DNA of 64,000 nucleotides from Nitrosospira sp. 56-18 (GTDB lineage: Bacteria; Pseudomonadota; Gammaproteobacteria; Burkholderiales; Nitrosomonadaceae): NCBI GenBank assembly GCA_001899235.1, contig MKVR01000002.1, forward strand, positions 115,212 through 179,211, written 5' to 3'. The stretch's first letter is position 1. Every line of letters starts with the position of its first letter. This document shows positions 8,204 to 16,379 of this stretch, piece after piece. The notes below the pieces were generated by a model. That model saw only the letters and a program-made list of their open reading frames with translations, ran no database searches and was not told where the DNA came from. The position numbers and the translations under genes were made by a program.

Positions 8204-10101
8204 TTGAAGCTCCAGGGAGAATTGACTTTTGTGTAAGAACCGGGACTGAGGCCTGGCTGCAGAAGTTCTATGCCATGCAGGTCTGCGAGGTCTTCGATAA
8301 CCACGGCTGCCGGAACATCCGCCTCTCCGAGGATCTGGACCCATTCGTCCGCTGTCCTCGATAGAAACAGATCCCTCAGGTGCGAAAACCCTTCTTCCTC
8401 CATGCCGACACCCGCTCCAAGGGTCGCTTCGAGGGTTTCAACCAACCGCGTCACCATCTTCCGGTCGCGGCACTCGACGGCAATTTTCCCCTGCCTGGTG
8501 GCATAGATGGCGTCGATCATGCTTTGCGGGGGCGGACTGATGCGGGATAGGTTGTACAAACCATCAAAATCATCCGCGCAAAGCAGCGTTGCTGCACTCA
8601 TCAGTGACGACGTCACTCTCCCAGCGACATTATTCATGCATCGGTTGAGTAGCGCGACCGTGATTCCCTGTGCCGAAACCACGCCTCCGAGCACATCGAG
8701 AATGGTAAAAAGGGAACCGCAATGCGTACCCGAGGCTTCGGCGATCTTCCCGGCTACGCCTGAATAGGCCTGAGCCATGAAATCCGTACCGGGCATTGAA
8801 TTCGATGGACAGAGCGCCGGCCTGTCCGTTGCCCAGCCGGCGGCATAGGCATAAATCAGGGAAGGATTGATGGCAGTCAAGGCTTCCTCGTCCAGATTCA
8901 ATAACAACGCCTTGCCCGGCGCCCAGTTATGCAGAAATACGTCGGCCCCCTGCGCCAGTTCCTTGATTTCCGTTTGTCCGTACGGAGACTTGATGTCGAT
9001 TTCCCGAATGGTTTTTAGCCGGTTGAGCGCATCGAAGCGAGCGGAACAGCCCTCGGCCATGGGCGGCATGCCTCGGAGTGGATCTCCCCCAGGCGGTTCT
9101 ATGCGGATAACCTCCGCACCGAGGAGAGCGAGCAGGTGCCCCGCGAGCGGACCTTGTATCCTGCGGCAGGATTCGACGACGATGATGCCGCTCAGGGGCA
9201 GATCACTGGTGATCCTGCTCAATGGCCTGCCGCTGGGGTTTCCCTCGAAAACAAACTCCCACGGGCCTTGAGACCAGATGTGCCTGCTGTCGTCATCCCC
9301 TGCCCTTTCCTGGAGAGAACGCACCGGGCAAATAGCCATGCCGGTACTGGCACAGACCTGAGCAATGTGGTGATAGGTGAAATGCGATATGGCATCGACT
9401 AATTCATCGGGCAGCGGGGACATGGCCTTCGCATATCGCATCAGGAAAGCTGTCCACCCCTTGCCGGCAGCCGCCGCACTTACGCCGAGTTCCGACCAGA
9501 ATTTTTTCCAGGGTCCGGCATCGAGTGTTTCCAGCTCGAAAACGACGCCATCCAGCGAGGTGAAGGGAGGACAGGCCCGGCTTGGGACACAGCCTGGCGA
9601 CAGCCTCTCCGGGGATTCCGAGGCGGTTGCCCCCGCGATATATTGCCCCACGCTCAGCAGGGCCGCGGAAGCCATCGAAACATTGCTGCTGGATACCGAA
9701 AGGCCGCGCAACTGGCCAATGGAAGCGGCAGCGCCCCCCTGCAGCGCCAGTGCGGCGGTCAGCGTCGAAACGTAGCGGAGGTCCAGCGGCCGGGACTTGC
9801 CGCCGGCTCGTCCATGGACGGACATCAGCCCGCAAGCTGCCTGCATGGTATTTTCGGTCACTGATGCCTGTTTCGAAGCATCGTGCCACCTCGTCACCCT
9901 GCACGCGACAGGCATGGTGAGGGGAGTTTCGAATTCAAAGGAAAACACCGCGTTGTCCGGACAGCTTTCGATCGATCCCACTTCCATGCCCAATGCGGCC
10001 GACTGGTAAAAAAGGGAAGAGGCCATGGCGGCAAAATCAGGCGCCGGGCTTTTCAGTCCCGTTATCGCACAGCCACTCAGCGCACGATCCGGATGATTCA
10101 T
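8200..10101 (-). CDS. CaiB/BaiF family (class III) CoA-transferase, two-domain
   Basis: About 633 aa, well above the usual 400 of single-domain class III CoA-transferases. The C-terminal half, from about residue 300 (GIIVVESCRRIQGPLAGHLL, LGAEVIRIEPPGGDPLR, GADVFLHNWAPGKA, PSLIYAYAAGW), is a good CaiB/BaiF domain, and PGTDFMAQAYSG carries the Asp nucleophile expected in this fold. The N-terminal half (TMQAACGLMSVHGRAGG, YVSTLTAALALQGG) looks like a degenerate second CaiB-type lobe. GGAGGG stands 10 nt before the chosen ATG at 10101; an ATG at 10140 overlaps the carrier-gene stop. It overlaps the ligase by 4 bp. It may move CoA onto or off the metallophore precursor. Confidence 0.8.
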   Translation of the reverse strand: MNHPDRALSGCAITGLKSPAPDFAAMASSLFYQSAALGMEVGSIESCPDNAVFSFEFETPLTMPVACRVTRWHDASKQASVTENTMQAACGLMSVHGRAGGKSRPLDLRYVSTLTAALALQGGAAASIGQLRGLSVSSSNVSMASAALLSVGQYIAGATASESPERLSPGCVPSRACPPFTSLDGVVFELETLDAGPWKKFWSELGVSAAAAGKGWTAFLMRYAKAMSPLPDELVDAISHFTYHHIAQVCASTGMAICPVRSLQERAGDDDSRHIWSQGPWEFVFEGNPSGRPLSRITSDLPLSGIIVVESCRRIQGPLAGHLLALLGAEVIRIEPPGGDPLRGMPPMAEGCSARFDALNRLKTIREIDIKSPYGQTEIKELAQGADVFLHNWAPGKALLLNLDEEALTAINPSLIYAYAAGWATDRPALCPSNSMPGTDFMAQAYSGVAGKIAEASGTHCGSLFTILDVLGGVVSAQGITVALLNRCMNNVAGRVTSSLMSAATLLCADDFDGLYNLSRISPPPQSMIDAIYATRQGKIAVECRDRKMVTRLVETLEATLGAGVGMEEEGFSHLRDLFLSRTADEWVQILGEADVPAAVVIEDLADLHGIELLQPGLSPGSYTKVNSPWSFK

Positions 10102-10133
10102 ATTCCTGTTTCCCTCCATTGAGGCCGGCCGGA

Positions 10134-10409
10134 TCAGCATCCCCCGGCGACAGCGGGCAGGATGGTCAATAAATCTCCGTCCTTCAGGCTCGTGAGAAGG
10201 CCTTCGCGAAAACGGATGTCATCATCATTCACGTACAGGTTGATGAAACGATGCGCCTTTCCCTCGGCGATCAATTTCTCCCTGACGCCGGGATACTGCT
10301 GCTCCATCTGTTCGATGACTTCGAGAACGTTGAAACCGGTGATTTCGACGCGTTTCTGATTGTCGGTAAGAGGCCTCAAGATGGTCGGGATATTCACGGT
10401 TACTGGCAT
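10134..10409 (-). CDS. ThiS/MoaD-family sulfur-carrier protein with GGC C-terminus
   Basis: A 91-aa beta-grasp protein (MPVTVNIPTILRPL..., FINLYVNDDDIRF, LKDGDLLTILPAVAGGC). The ubiquitin-like diglycine is at residues 89-90 and is followed by one extra Cys. In thioquinolobactin biosynthesis the carrier QbsE also ends beyond its diglycine and is trimmed by the JAMM protease QbsD before adenylation and thiocarboxylation by QbsC. The same logic fits the two upstream genes here. AAGGAG lies 5 nt before the ATG. The position in the operon excludes a routine molybdopterin or thiamine role but does not disprove it. MoaD proteins normally end exactly at GG. Confidence 0.88.
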   Translation of the reverse strand: MPVTVNIPTILRPLTDNQKRVEITGFNVLEVIEQMEQQYPGVREKLIAEGKAHRFINLYVNDDDIRFREGLLTSLKDGDLLTILPAVAGGC

Positions 10410-10588
10410 GGCTGCTCCTTCCTGGAATTTTTAATCAATTTTTTAATCGGTAAAAAAGCTGCTATTGCATAATAAGTAGCTGCGTATCGAGGATCCGGGT
10501 TCAGGAAAGCCGGCCGGCATGTGCACGTTCATTCACGGCTTCCCCGGAATAAAAGGCAGAAATTGAAGCCAACGCGTAATTTGAACGC

Positions 10589-11032
10589 TCAGGTCATCGT
10601 TGCCAGTTCGCCATCCGATTGATACAAATTCAGCATCCTGATGCGCTCTTCGGTAACCATTCCGTCCGCGATGCGGAAGCTGCGAATTTCCTCCTCATAC
10701 CTGGAATCCGTCGGAATAATCACGTAGTGGGCACTGGGTTCCATCGCATGCTTGACATCGGCATGGCTCGGATAGGCCGGTGCATGGGTGTGCGAGTGGT
10801 AGATCACGACCGGTTCTTCTCCCTGGGCTTCCATCTCCCTCCATACCTGCAGTTGCTGCTGCGGATCGAATGTAAAAAACGTTTCGGATTGAGCAATGTT
10901 TCGCATCGGGATCAGGCGTAGCGGAACATCGGATCCTTCGCAGCCCGCTATGATGCCGCAGGTTTCAATGGGATGATCCTTGCGTGCCTGCGCGATCATT
11001 GCATTTACCAGCCTGGCGTCTATCGTCAGCAT
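10589..11032 (-). CDS. JAMM/Mov34 (MPN+) metalloprotease, likely carrier-processing
   Basis: 147 aa from the ATG at 11032, preceded by GGGAGG at 9 nt. The complete zinc JAMM motif is present: Glu23 in HPIETCG, then His79-Ser-His81 in YHSHTHAP, and ten residues later Ser89/Asp92 in PSHAD. This spacing is that of active family members such as Mec of Mycobacterium and QbsD. Mec cleaves the CysO-cysteine adduct and QbsD trims the QbsE tail. The adjacent carrier ends in GGC, so removal of the terminal Cys is the obvious reaction. It lies 179 bp upstream of the carrier gene on the same strand and is presumed cytoplasmic. Confidence 0.87.
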   Translation of the reverse strand: MLTIDARLVNAMIAQARKDHPIETCGIIAGCEGSDVPLRLIPMRNIAQSETFFTFDPQQQLQVWREMEAQGEEPVVIYHSHTHAPAYPSHADVKHAMEPSAHYVIIPTDSRYEEEIRSFRIADGMVTEERIRMLNLYQSDGELATMT

Positions 11033-11238
11033 AATTTTTAGCCTCCCTGATGTCCGTGCATTCAAAAAATGAGATAAAGCATCTCCTGTTCCGCCAAAAG
11101 GCGGTTTCTTAAAAAATCATGAATTGCGGAAAACCGGTTAATGCGCTGCGAGAAGCAAAATCTGATGGAAGCGAAACAGTTTCGATAAGAAAGTGAAGCC
11201 GCGGAGGCTCTTCCGTTTCAACTAATGATGCTTTTCAA

Positions 11239-12411
11239 CTAATAACTCGGCAATGATTGATCGACGTCCTTTATCCACGCCAGGATTCCGCCATCGAGGC
11301 TTTTGATGTTGGTGAAGCCCTGCTTCTGCATTTCGATGAGAACATCCCGCGAACGTGCTCCCATCTTGCAATGGACCACGATGAAATCGTCTTTGTTGAG
11401 TCGGGACAAAACCTCTTCCGACATCATTTCATTCTTGGGAATATGGTCGGCGCCCTCGATACGAACGATATTCCACTCCTCCAGCCCACGGACATCTATC
11501 AGCCGCAAGTCCGCATCGTTTTCCCTCATTTTCTTGAGTTCCAGCGCGCTGATCAGGGGAATATCCGTTTTGTTCCCGGGAACAGATCGTTTTTGCCCGC
11601 AAAATTCCCGATAATCGATCAATCCAGTGATGGGCGCCCGCACGGGCGCGCGCCGCAGCGGGATAAACCGGAATGTCATATCCAGGGCATCGTACACGGC
11701 AAGCCGTCCAAGCAGGGTCTCGCCCAGGCCGGTGATCAATTTAATGGCCTCCGTTGCCATGATGGCGCCGATCACGGCGCAGAGAACGCCGAGGACTCCT
11801 CCTTCGGCACATGAGGGCGCCATATCCGGTGGCGGGGGCTCGGGATACAAGTCCCTATAATTCAGGCCGCGTCCGTCGGGCGCGTTCTCCCAGAACACCG
11901 AAGCCTGTCCTTCAAAACGGAAGATGGATCCCCAGACGTAGGGCTTTCCGGCAAGCACGCAGGCATCGTTGACGAGATAGCGCGTGGCAAAATTATCTGT
12001 TCCATCCAAGATCAGATCGTAGCCTGAGATGATTTCCAGAGCATTGGCCGCTTCCAGGCACTCATTGTGAAGTTGCACATGGACACAGGGATTCAACTCG
12101 TTGACCGAGTCTTTCGCGCTTCTGGATTTGAGCCTGCCGATATCCGAGTGTCCATGAATGATTTGTCTTTGCAGATTGGATTCATCGACAACGTCGAAAT
12201 CGATGATCCCCAACGTCCCCACTCCCGCTGCCGCAAGGTACAGGAGCGCTGGCGACCCCAGCCCGCCAGCCCCTATCACCAGAACCTTGCTGGTTTTGAG
12301 GCGTCTCTGGCCTTCCAGGCCCACATCGGGAACCAGCAGATGGCGGCTGTATCGTGAAATCTCCTCCTTGCTCAAGGCTGCCGCGGGATTTACCAACGGT
12401 GATAGCTGCAT
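11239..12411 (-). CDS. ThiF/MoeB-type E1-like enzyme fused to a rhodanese domain (MoeZ-like)
   Basis: About 390 aa. The N-terminal E1-like adenylyltransferase has the ATP loop VLVIGAGGLGSP (residues about 45-56), IDFDVVDESNLQRQ with Asp and Arg contacts, DGTDNFATR, and PSCAEGGVLGVLC. The C-terminal rhodanese domain (from about 285) ends in the active loop VHCKMGARSRD with the persulfide Cys. The fusion adenylates a diglycine C-terminus and converts it to the thiocarboxylate with rhodanese sulfur. The start is the ATG at 12411, with GGAGG 5 nt upstream. QbsC and MoeZ share this architecture. It is second in the operon, behind the TonB receptor and ahead of the JAMM and carrier genes. Confidence 0.9.
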   Translation of the reverse strand: MQLSPLVNPAAALSKEEISRYSRHLLVPDVGLEGQRRLKTSKVLVIGAGGLGSPALLYLAAAGVGTLGIIDFDVVDESNLQRQIIHGHSDIGRLKSRSAKDSVNELNPCVHVQLHNECLEAANALEIISGYDLILDGTDNFATRYLVNDACVLAGKPYVWGSIFRFEGQASVFWENAPDGRGLNYRDLYPEPPPPDMAPSCAEGGVLGVLCAVIGAIMATEAIKLITGLGETLLGRLAVYDALDMTFRFIPLRRAPVRAPITGLIDYREFCGQKRSVPGNKTDIPLISALELKKMRENDADLRLIDVRGLEEWNIVRIEGADHIPKNEMMSEEVLSRLNKDDFIVVHCKMGARSRDVLIEMQKQGFTNIKSLDGGILAWIKDVDQSLPSY

Positions 12412-12526
12412 CAAAACCTCCCTGTTTAAATCAACCTAATCCCTTTCGCTATCCTGCCGCTCGGGAATGAACCGGCAGATAAATGGTGAATCCTTGTTCT
12501 GGATGCTGCTGTTTAGAGCCCTGTTG

Positions 12527-14482
12527 CTAGAAGCTTGCGGAGACGCCAACCTGGCCCCAGCGTCCCGGCATCGGATATCCCGGGCGATAGGCATAGTTGA
12601 CGTCCAGCAGATTTTCCATGGCCACGAAAATTTCTCCCCTCTTTCCCAGCATCGGCAACCTGTAGGAAACGCGGGCATTCATGATCGCAAATGAATGCAC
12701 GCTCTCGCTGTTAACTGCTCCGGCAGCGCGCGGGCGATTGAGCGCCAGCACACTCGACTGATACTGGGTATCGACCGTGAGGCGGATAGGGCCTATCTGT
12801 CCATTTATGCCCGCCGTGACTGCCCGCTTGGGGGTATAGGGTAAAACGTCGATACTGGGATCGAGCAGGGTCAGGCCGCCGAATACCGTCCAGTTCGGCG
12901 TAATATTCTGCCGGATGGCAATTTCGGTACCGCGCATCACATAGGTGCCCAGATTGAGGAACTGGGGAGGCGGAGGAACATTCGGCGGAAAACCGAAGAT
13001 ATAACGATTCTTCACCTGATCGATAAACACGCTGATATCGATTTGCGTGGCATCGAAGGGAATCAGTTTCACGCCGACTTCCGCATGGTTGAGTTCTTCC
13101 GCCGAAAGCTGTTTCCAGCTTTGCCCGAGGGGAGGAATCAGGAATGCGAGAAGCGGGGTTTCCAGCCCCGGATAGTTGATGCCGCGCGAGACATTGGCGA
13201 ATAGCGTGGCTCTCTCGGAGACCAGGGACAAGCCTGCATGGGGCGAGGTTTTGGTCTGGAACTGGCTGTGGTCATAGGCGCGAATCCCTATGGCCGGCAC
13301 CAGCGCCCAGTTCTCGCTGATTTCGATTCTCTGGCTTAATGCGACGTAGGGCGATGTGACACGGAAGGTCGGCGCGCTGAAACGCGATTGTGGCGCTCCG
13401 AGGGGAATGGAACGCACGTCGCCGCTGATCCAGTCGCTGTCCAGTCCGGCGGTGATGTTTCCACCCGACCAGAGAGAAAACTGCTCCTTCCAGCGCAACC
13501 CCGTCATCTCGAAATTGGTGAGCGAGGTCCCCTGCACCGGATCGTTGAGCCAGTTGCCCTCCCCCCTGCTGTGATAAACGCGAAGGTCGCCACGCCATGC
13601 GCCATGGTTGTGCGACAGAAAAACAGTCACCATCCCTGCGCTGGTATTGTATTGCGGCGCCACCGCAGGGCGAGGCAAGCGGACATCCCCCGGATCGCGA
13701 GCCTGATTATCGACATACAGGAAGCTCGTTCCAATCGACCAGTTGGAATTCAGCCGCATGCCGATGCGCCCCATTACGTTATTCAGCTCACCACTCGCGT
13801 TCGGCCGCTGACCATCCGACTGGGCGTGTCCTTGAGCCAGCATGAAATCCACGTCGCCCTTGCGGCCAACCATGTCCACCTGCTCGATGAACGTGTTGAA
13901 ATACCCCCCCGAAACCCTTCCTCCCACCTGTATGCCTTCTTCGGTGGCGCGCTTGGTTTCGAGATTGATCGAGGCGAAGTTGTTGCCATTGATCTGCGGC
14001 TGAGGGCTTTTGTAGACGGTGATGGATTGCATGCCGTTGACCGGCAGCAAATCGAGCAAGGGATGGTTCCACACTCCCATGTAAAACGGTATGCCGTCGA
14101 TATAGGTCTTGATCTCGCTGCCCGGTCGGCTGACCCCCATGCCGCGAATGAAGACGGCGCCACCCTGGTCGCCCCCAAATGCGCCAACCGGGTTGTAGCG
14201 CGATATCTGCACGCCGGGAGTCCGCCGCAAAGCCGTGGCGAGGTCGAACGCATTCTGGTCGCGTAGCTGGTTTTCCGTAACCACTGCGGACGTGCTGGAA
14301 AATGGATCGACGCGGACACTGTCTATGATTGGATTGGACATTACGACAACCGGAGACAGCGTCACAGCCGGTGATTGTGTTTTATTCGGAGAAGGTGCCG
14401 TGCTCTGTCCCATTGCAAATTCTGGAATACCTGCTGTTGCGGTCGCCGCTATCACGGCCACCAGGATTCTTCTTATTCTCAT
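12527..14482 (-). CDS. TonB-dependent outer-membrane receptor, first gene of the thiocarboxylate-type cluster
   Basis: A 651-aa protein with a signal peptide (MRIRRILVAVIAATATAG... to about FAMGQ), a plug domain (VVVMSNPIIDS, QNAFDLATALRRTPGVQISRYN, GAVFIRGMG) and a 22-strand-type barrel ending in VGVSASF with terminal Phe. GRWGQVGVSASF at the C-terminus is typical. The likely function is uptake of a metal-metallophore complex across the outer membrane, powered by TonB. It is the 5' gene of the operon, which argues for self-recognition of the made compound. No good Shine-Dalgarno sequence is visible before the ATG. A repeated motif at 14649-14687 lies about 170 bp upstream. Ligand and metal are not deducible. 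Confidence 0.87.
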   Translation of the reverse strand: MRIRRILVAVIAATATAGIPEFAMGQSTAPSPNKTQSPAVTLSPVVVMSNPIIDSVRVDPFSSTSAVVTENQLRDQNAFDLATALRRTPGVQISRYNPVGAFGGDQGGAVFIRGMGVSRPGSEIKTYIDGIPFYMGVWNHPLLDLLPVNGMQSITVYKSPQPQINGNNFASINLETKRATEEGIQVGGRVSGGYFNTFIEQVDMVGRKGDVDFMLAQGHAQSDGQRPNASGELNNVMGRIGMRLNSNWSIGTSFLYVDNQARDPGDVRLPRPAVAPQYNTSAGMVTVFLSHNHGAWRGDLRVYHSRGEGNWLNDPVQGTSLTNFEMTGLRWKEQFSLWSGGNITAGLDSDWISGDVRSIPLGAPQSRFSAPTFRVTSPYVALSQRIEISENWALVPAIGIRAYDHSQFQTKTSPHAGLSLVSERATLFANVSRGINYPGLETPLLAFLIPPLGQSWKQLSAEELNHAEVGVKLIPFDATQIDISVFIDQVKNRYIFGFPPNVPPPPQFLNLGTYVMRGTEIAIRQNITPNWTVFGGLTLLDPSIDVLPYTPKRAVTAGINGQIGPIRLTVDTQYQSSVLALNRPRAAGAVNSESVHSFAIMNARVSYRLPMLGKRGEIFVAMENLLDVNYAYRPGYPMPGRWGQVGVSASF

Positions 14483-14648
14483 TTTTATTTACATCCGGAT
14501 TACCTGTATCGATGCAAACAGAGCAACTGATACGGCAACGTCATATATTTTTTATAGGAAAAGGTTTATAGCAAACCAGGTAACGTTATGAAAAACGTTT
14601 AAATGGAAGCGACGTGAAATGTAAAGCAAAAAAATAATATTAGGAATG

Positions 14649-14687
14649 TGGCATATTGTCGCATGCGACATATTGTCGCATGTGGCA
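14649..14687. promoter_or_regulatory. Tandem/palindromic motif upstream of the TonB receptor gene
   Basis: A 14-bp direct repeat, CATATTGTCGCATG, occurs at 14652-14665 and again at 14669-14682 with a 17-bp period. The junction forms a perfect 12-bp palindrome, GTCGCATGCGAC, at 14659-14670. It lies about 170 bp upstream of the TonB-receptor start. On the minus strand its GCGACAATATGCCACATT closely resembles GCGACAATTTGCCGCATT upstream of the PEP-CTERM gene. It is probably a transcription-factor site; the regulator is unknown. The rest of 14483-14788 shows no gene. Confidence 0.5.
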
Positions 14688-14788
14688 ATCACCAGGCCAT
14701 TCAAGACAACAGGTTATGCGAATTGAATTGAATGGGAGAGAACGGGATACGCTTCATATTCCAGGATGCATTTCCAGAAACCGGATCA

Positions 14789-14905
14789 GGGCTTGTTAAC
14801 ACCTGTTTCGCACCCGCGTTTATTCATGTGCAACCGGGGGAGATGGTCCGATTGAAATCCGCTGCCATACTGGGTCGTGGGCGAAAAACAAGTGTTAACA
14901 GGCCC
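14789..14905. repeat. Miniature inverted-repeat element (copy A, 117 bp)
   Basis: The ends are inverted repeats: GGGCTTGTTAACACCTGTTT on the left, and on the right the reverse complement of GGGCCTGTTAACACTTGTTT. The interior has no ORF. The sequence matches copy B at 38198-38386, apart from about 70 extra bases in copy B. The outermost bases resemble the ends of the IS5-family element at 58126 (GGGCGTGTTAACACTA), suggesting mobilisation by such a transposase. Flanks read TCA and TGA; no clear target duplication is seen. Confidence 0.75.
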
Positions 14906-15078
14906 TGATATCTTCTCTTCGGATGCGGGCTATGCAGGCAGGCGAAACCTCTTCCCATGAGTGCGAGATTCCCGGCACCAAGGGTTGTCCGCCGAACCGT
15001 TTTCCGGTTGGGTGGGTTACTTGCGCGGTCTGTTCAGACTCTGTGGGAAAATGCTTTAAAAAAACAGTGATATATTTC

Positions 15079-15888
15079 TTAGATGCTATCAGGCTCATTA
15101 CGCCGGCGAACGATGGCACCCATCAAGCCCAGGCCTGCAAGCAGCATGGTGTATGTTTCAGGCTCCGGCACCACTGCCACAGTACCCGATATGCCATATT
15201 GAAGCTGCGGAAAAACATTCTGATTGGCATAATCCGTCCCGCCCACAAATATCGAGTAATCGCCCGTCGCCAGATGAAAAGTTTTCGAAACCATATGGTC
15301 AGCTACGCCGTCAGCACCGGCAATGAGGCCAGTGCCGTAGTTTATGCCGGTACCGTCATAGGCGGAGCCAATATAAGTGAATACGCTTGGCGGATCATTA
15401 TTATCGTTGGTGATGCTCCAGTCGTGCTGCGCCCGGAATGAACCCTCCGTCATGCCAACACCGCCCACCGCATCCCGGATTGCGGTAGAACCGGCGCCAA
15501 AATCATGATCCAGTAAGGCCGGAGGCCGATGAGCAAGTCCCTCATAGAGCGAAAAACCGGGATTGATCCCTCCTTGCACGGGCACGGGATTGGGGGCGGC
15601 AGCCGTAGGGACAGGCGTGAAAACCTGAGCCTGGAACGTGATCCTTACATCGGCGGCATTGGTTAGGTGAAAATCGTAAGGCCGCACCTTGTGGCTATCG
15701 CCCCAATCGGCATCCGTTCCATCGATCCAGCCGAAGTTGCCGGTGGCGGAATTATACGAAATGGTGTTGGTTTGCCCGATCGTTCCATCAAAAGTTCCAA
15801 AATCGCGACCGCTGTAGCTGATGTGCGCCATAGCTGGCAACGAAGTCATGCCAGCAATGAGCAGCGTATATTTGAATATATTTTTCAT
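15079..15888 (-). CDS. PEP-CTERM sorting-domain exported protein
   Basis: About 269 aa from the ATG at 15888, with AAGGA 6 nt upstream. A signal peptide (MKNIFKYTLLIAGMTSLPAMA) precedes a glycine- and aspartate-rich secreted domain without cysteine. The C-terminus is a textbook PEP-CTERM: VPEPETYTMLLAGLGLMG followed by the basic stop IVRRR. Such proteins are recognised by an exosortase and usually coexist with exopolysaccharide genes; no exosortase gene is in this window. The mature domain (FSLYEGLAHRPPALLDHDF, WSITNDNNDPPSVFTYIG) has a pattern seen in FxDxF-type PEP-CTERM proteins but is not assigned a function. A 28-bp palindrome lies about 115 bp upstream. Confidence 0.87.
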   Translation of the reverse strand: MKNIFKYTLLIAGMTSLPAMAHISYSGRDFGTFDGTIGQTNTISYNSATGNFGWIDGTDADWGDSHKVRPYDFHLTNAADVRITFQAQVFTPVPTAAAPNPVPVQGGINPGFSLYEGLAHRPPALLDHDFGAGSTAIRDAVGGVGMTEGSFRAQHDWSITNDNNDPPSVFTYIGSAYDGTGINYGTGLIAGADGVADHMVSKTFHLATGDYSIFVGGTDYANQNVFPQLQYGISGTVAVVPEPETYTMLLAGLGLMGAIVRRRNEPDSI

Positions 15889-16000
15889 GGCTGATCCTTT
15901 TAATATTCCATTAAAGAAAAACGAAAGACGATATATGTGTAAAGCATATCCATGCACATCACGCACCCGGAGTATTTATCAGCCATGCAAGCAGGTCAAT

Positions 16001-16028
16001 GCGGCAAATTGTCGCGCGCGGCATTTTG
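16001..16028. promoter_or_regulatory. Imperfect 28-bp palindrome upstream of the PEP-CTERM gene
   Basis: The stretch reads as an inverted repeat of GGCAAATTGTCGCG and GGCAAAATGCCGCG arms around GCGC, differing from perfect symmetry at two positions per arm. It is about 115 bp upstream of the gene starting at 15888. Its half-site resembles the motif at 14649-14687. The remaining 15889-16287 contains a run of 13 adenines near 16202 and no convincing gene. Confidence 0.5.
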
Positions 16029-16287
16029 CCACACTGAAAAAATTGTCGATCCGGGAATATGAGACACAGGCTTCCACGTCCCATTTTACAATTTTGTCAT
16101 ATTGGAATAAAAGAACATCAGCATATTATCCTGTTTGATGGCATGAGCATGGTTATCCCGAATCCAGCCGCAGGTACCGCTCTGTCCGCTCTGGAAAGGC
16201 AAAAAAAAAAAAACGGAAATCCCGGGTTGCCAGGGAAAGATTCGAATGGCTTTCACCAAGCTTGGGAATAATTTGGCAGGGATAAGA

Positions 16288-16379
16288 GTGCGCCCATGAT
16301 GGGCGCACATAAAAAATCCGGCAGCGATGGACTCGCTGCCGGACGGGGTGTCTCCCACCGAGGGCACAATGGCGACACC
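16288..16379 (-). terminator. Rho-independent terminator within a cluster of three hairpins
   Basis: On the minus strand an 11-bp stem (16317-16327 with 16333-16343, loop 5 nt) is followed by six U at 16311-16316, a good intrinsic terminator. Immediately upstream on the same strand is a stem of GGTGTC and GACACC (16347-16379). Just downstream is a 10-bp stem, GTGCGCCCAT/ATGGGCGCAC (16288-16308). The closest minus-strand gene is the DUF1840 gene, about 190 nt upstream, so this may end its transcript or a separate small RNA. Confidence 0.65.

Noticed and set aside
10134..12411. Routine molybdopterin or thiamine sulfur-transfer genes (moaD, moeB, thiS)
   Set aside because: The carrier's extra C-terminal Cys, the JAMM gene and the surrounding ligase, exporter and receptor genes do not fit those pathways.
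14641..14690. Sigma-54 promoter (GG-N10-GC) in the repeated motif
   Set aside because: The spacing between GG and GC is 9 rather than 10 in both copies, and the symmetry fits a protein operator better.
16288..16379. Riboswitch or tRNA-like element
   Set aside because: No known aptamer core or cloverleaf could be matched; only stems and a terminator are visible.
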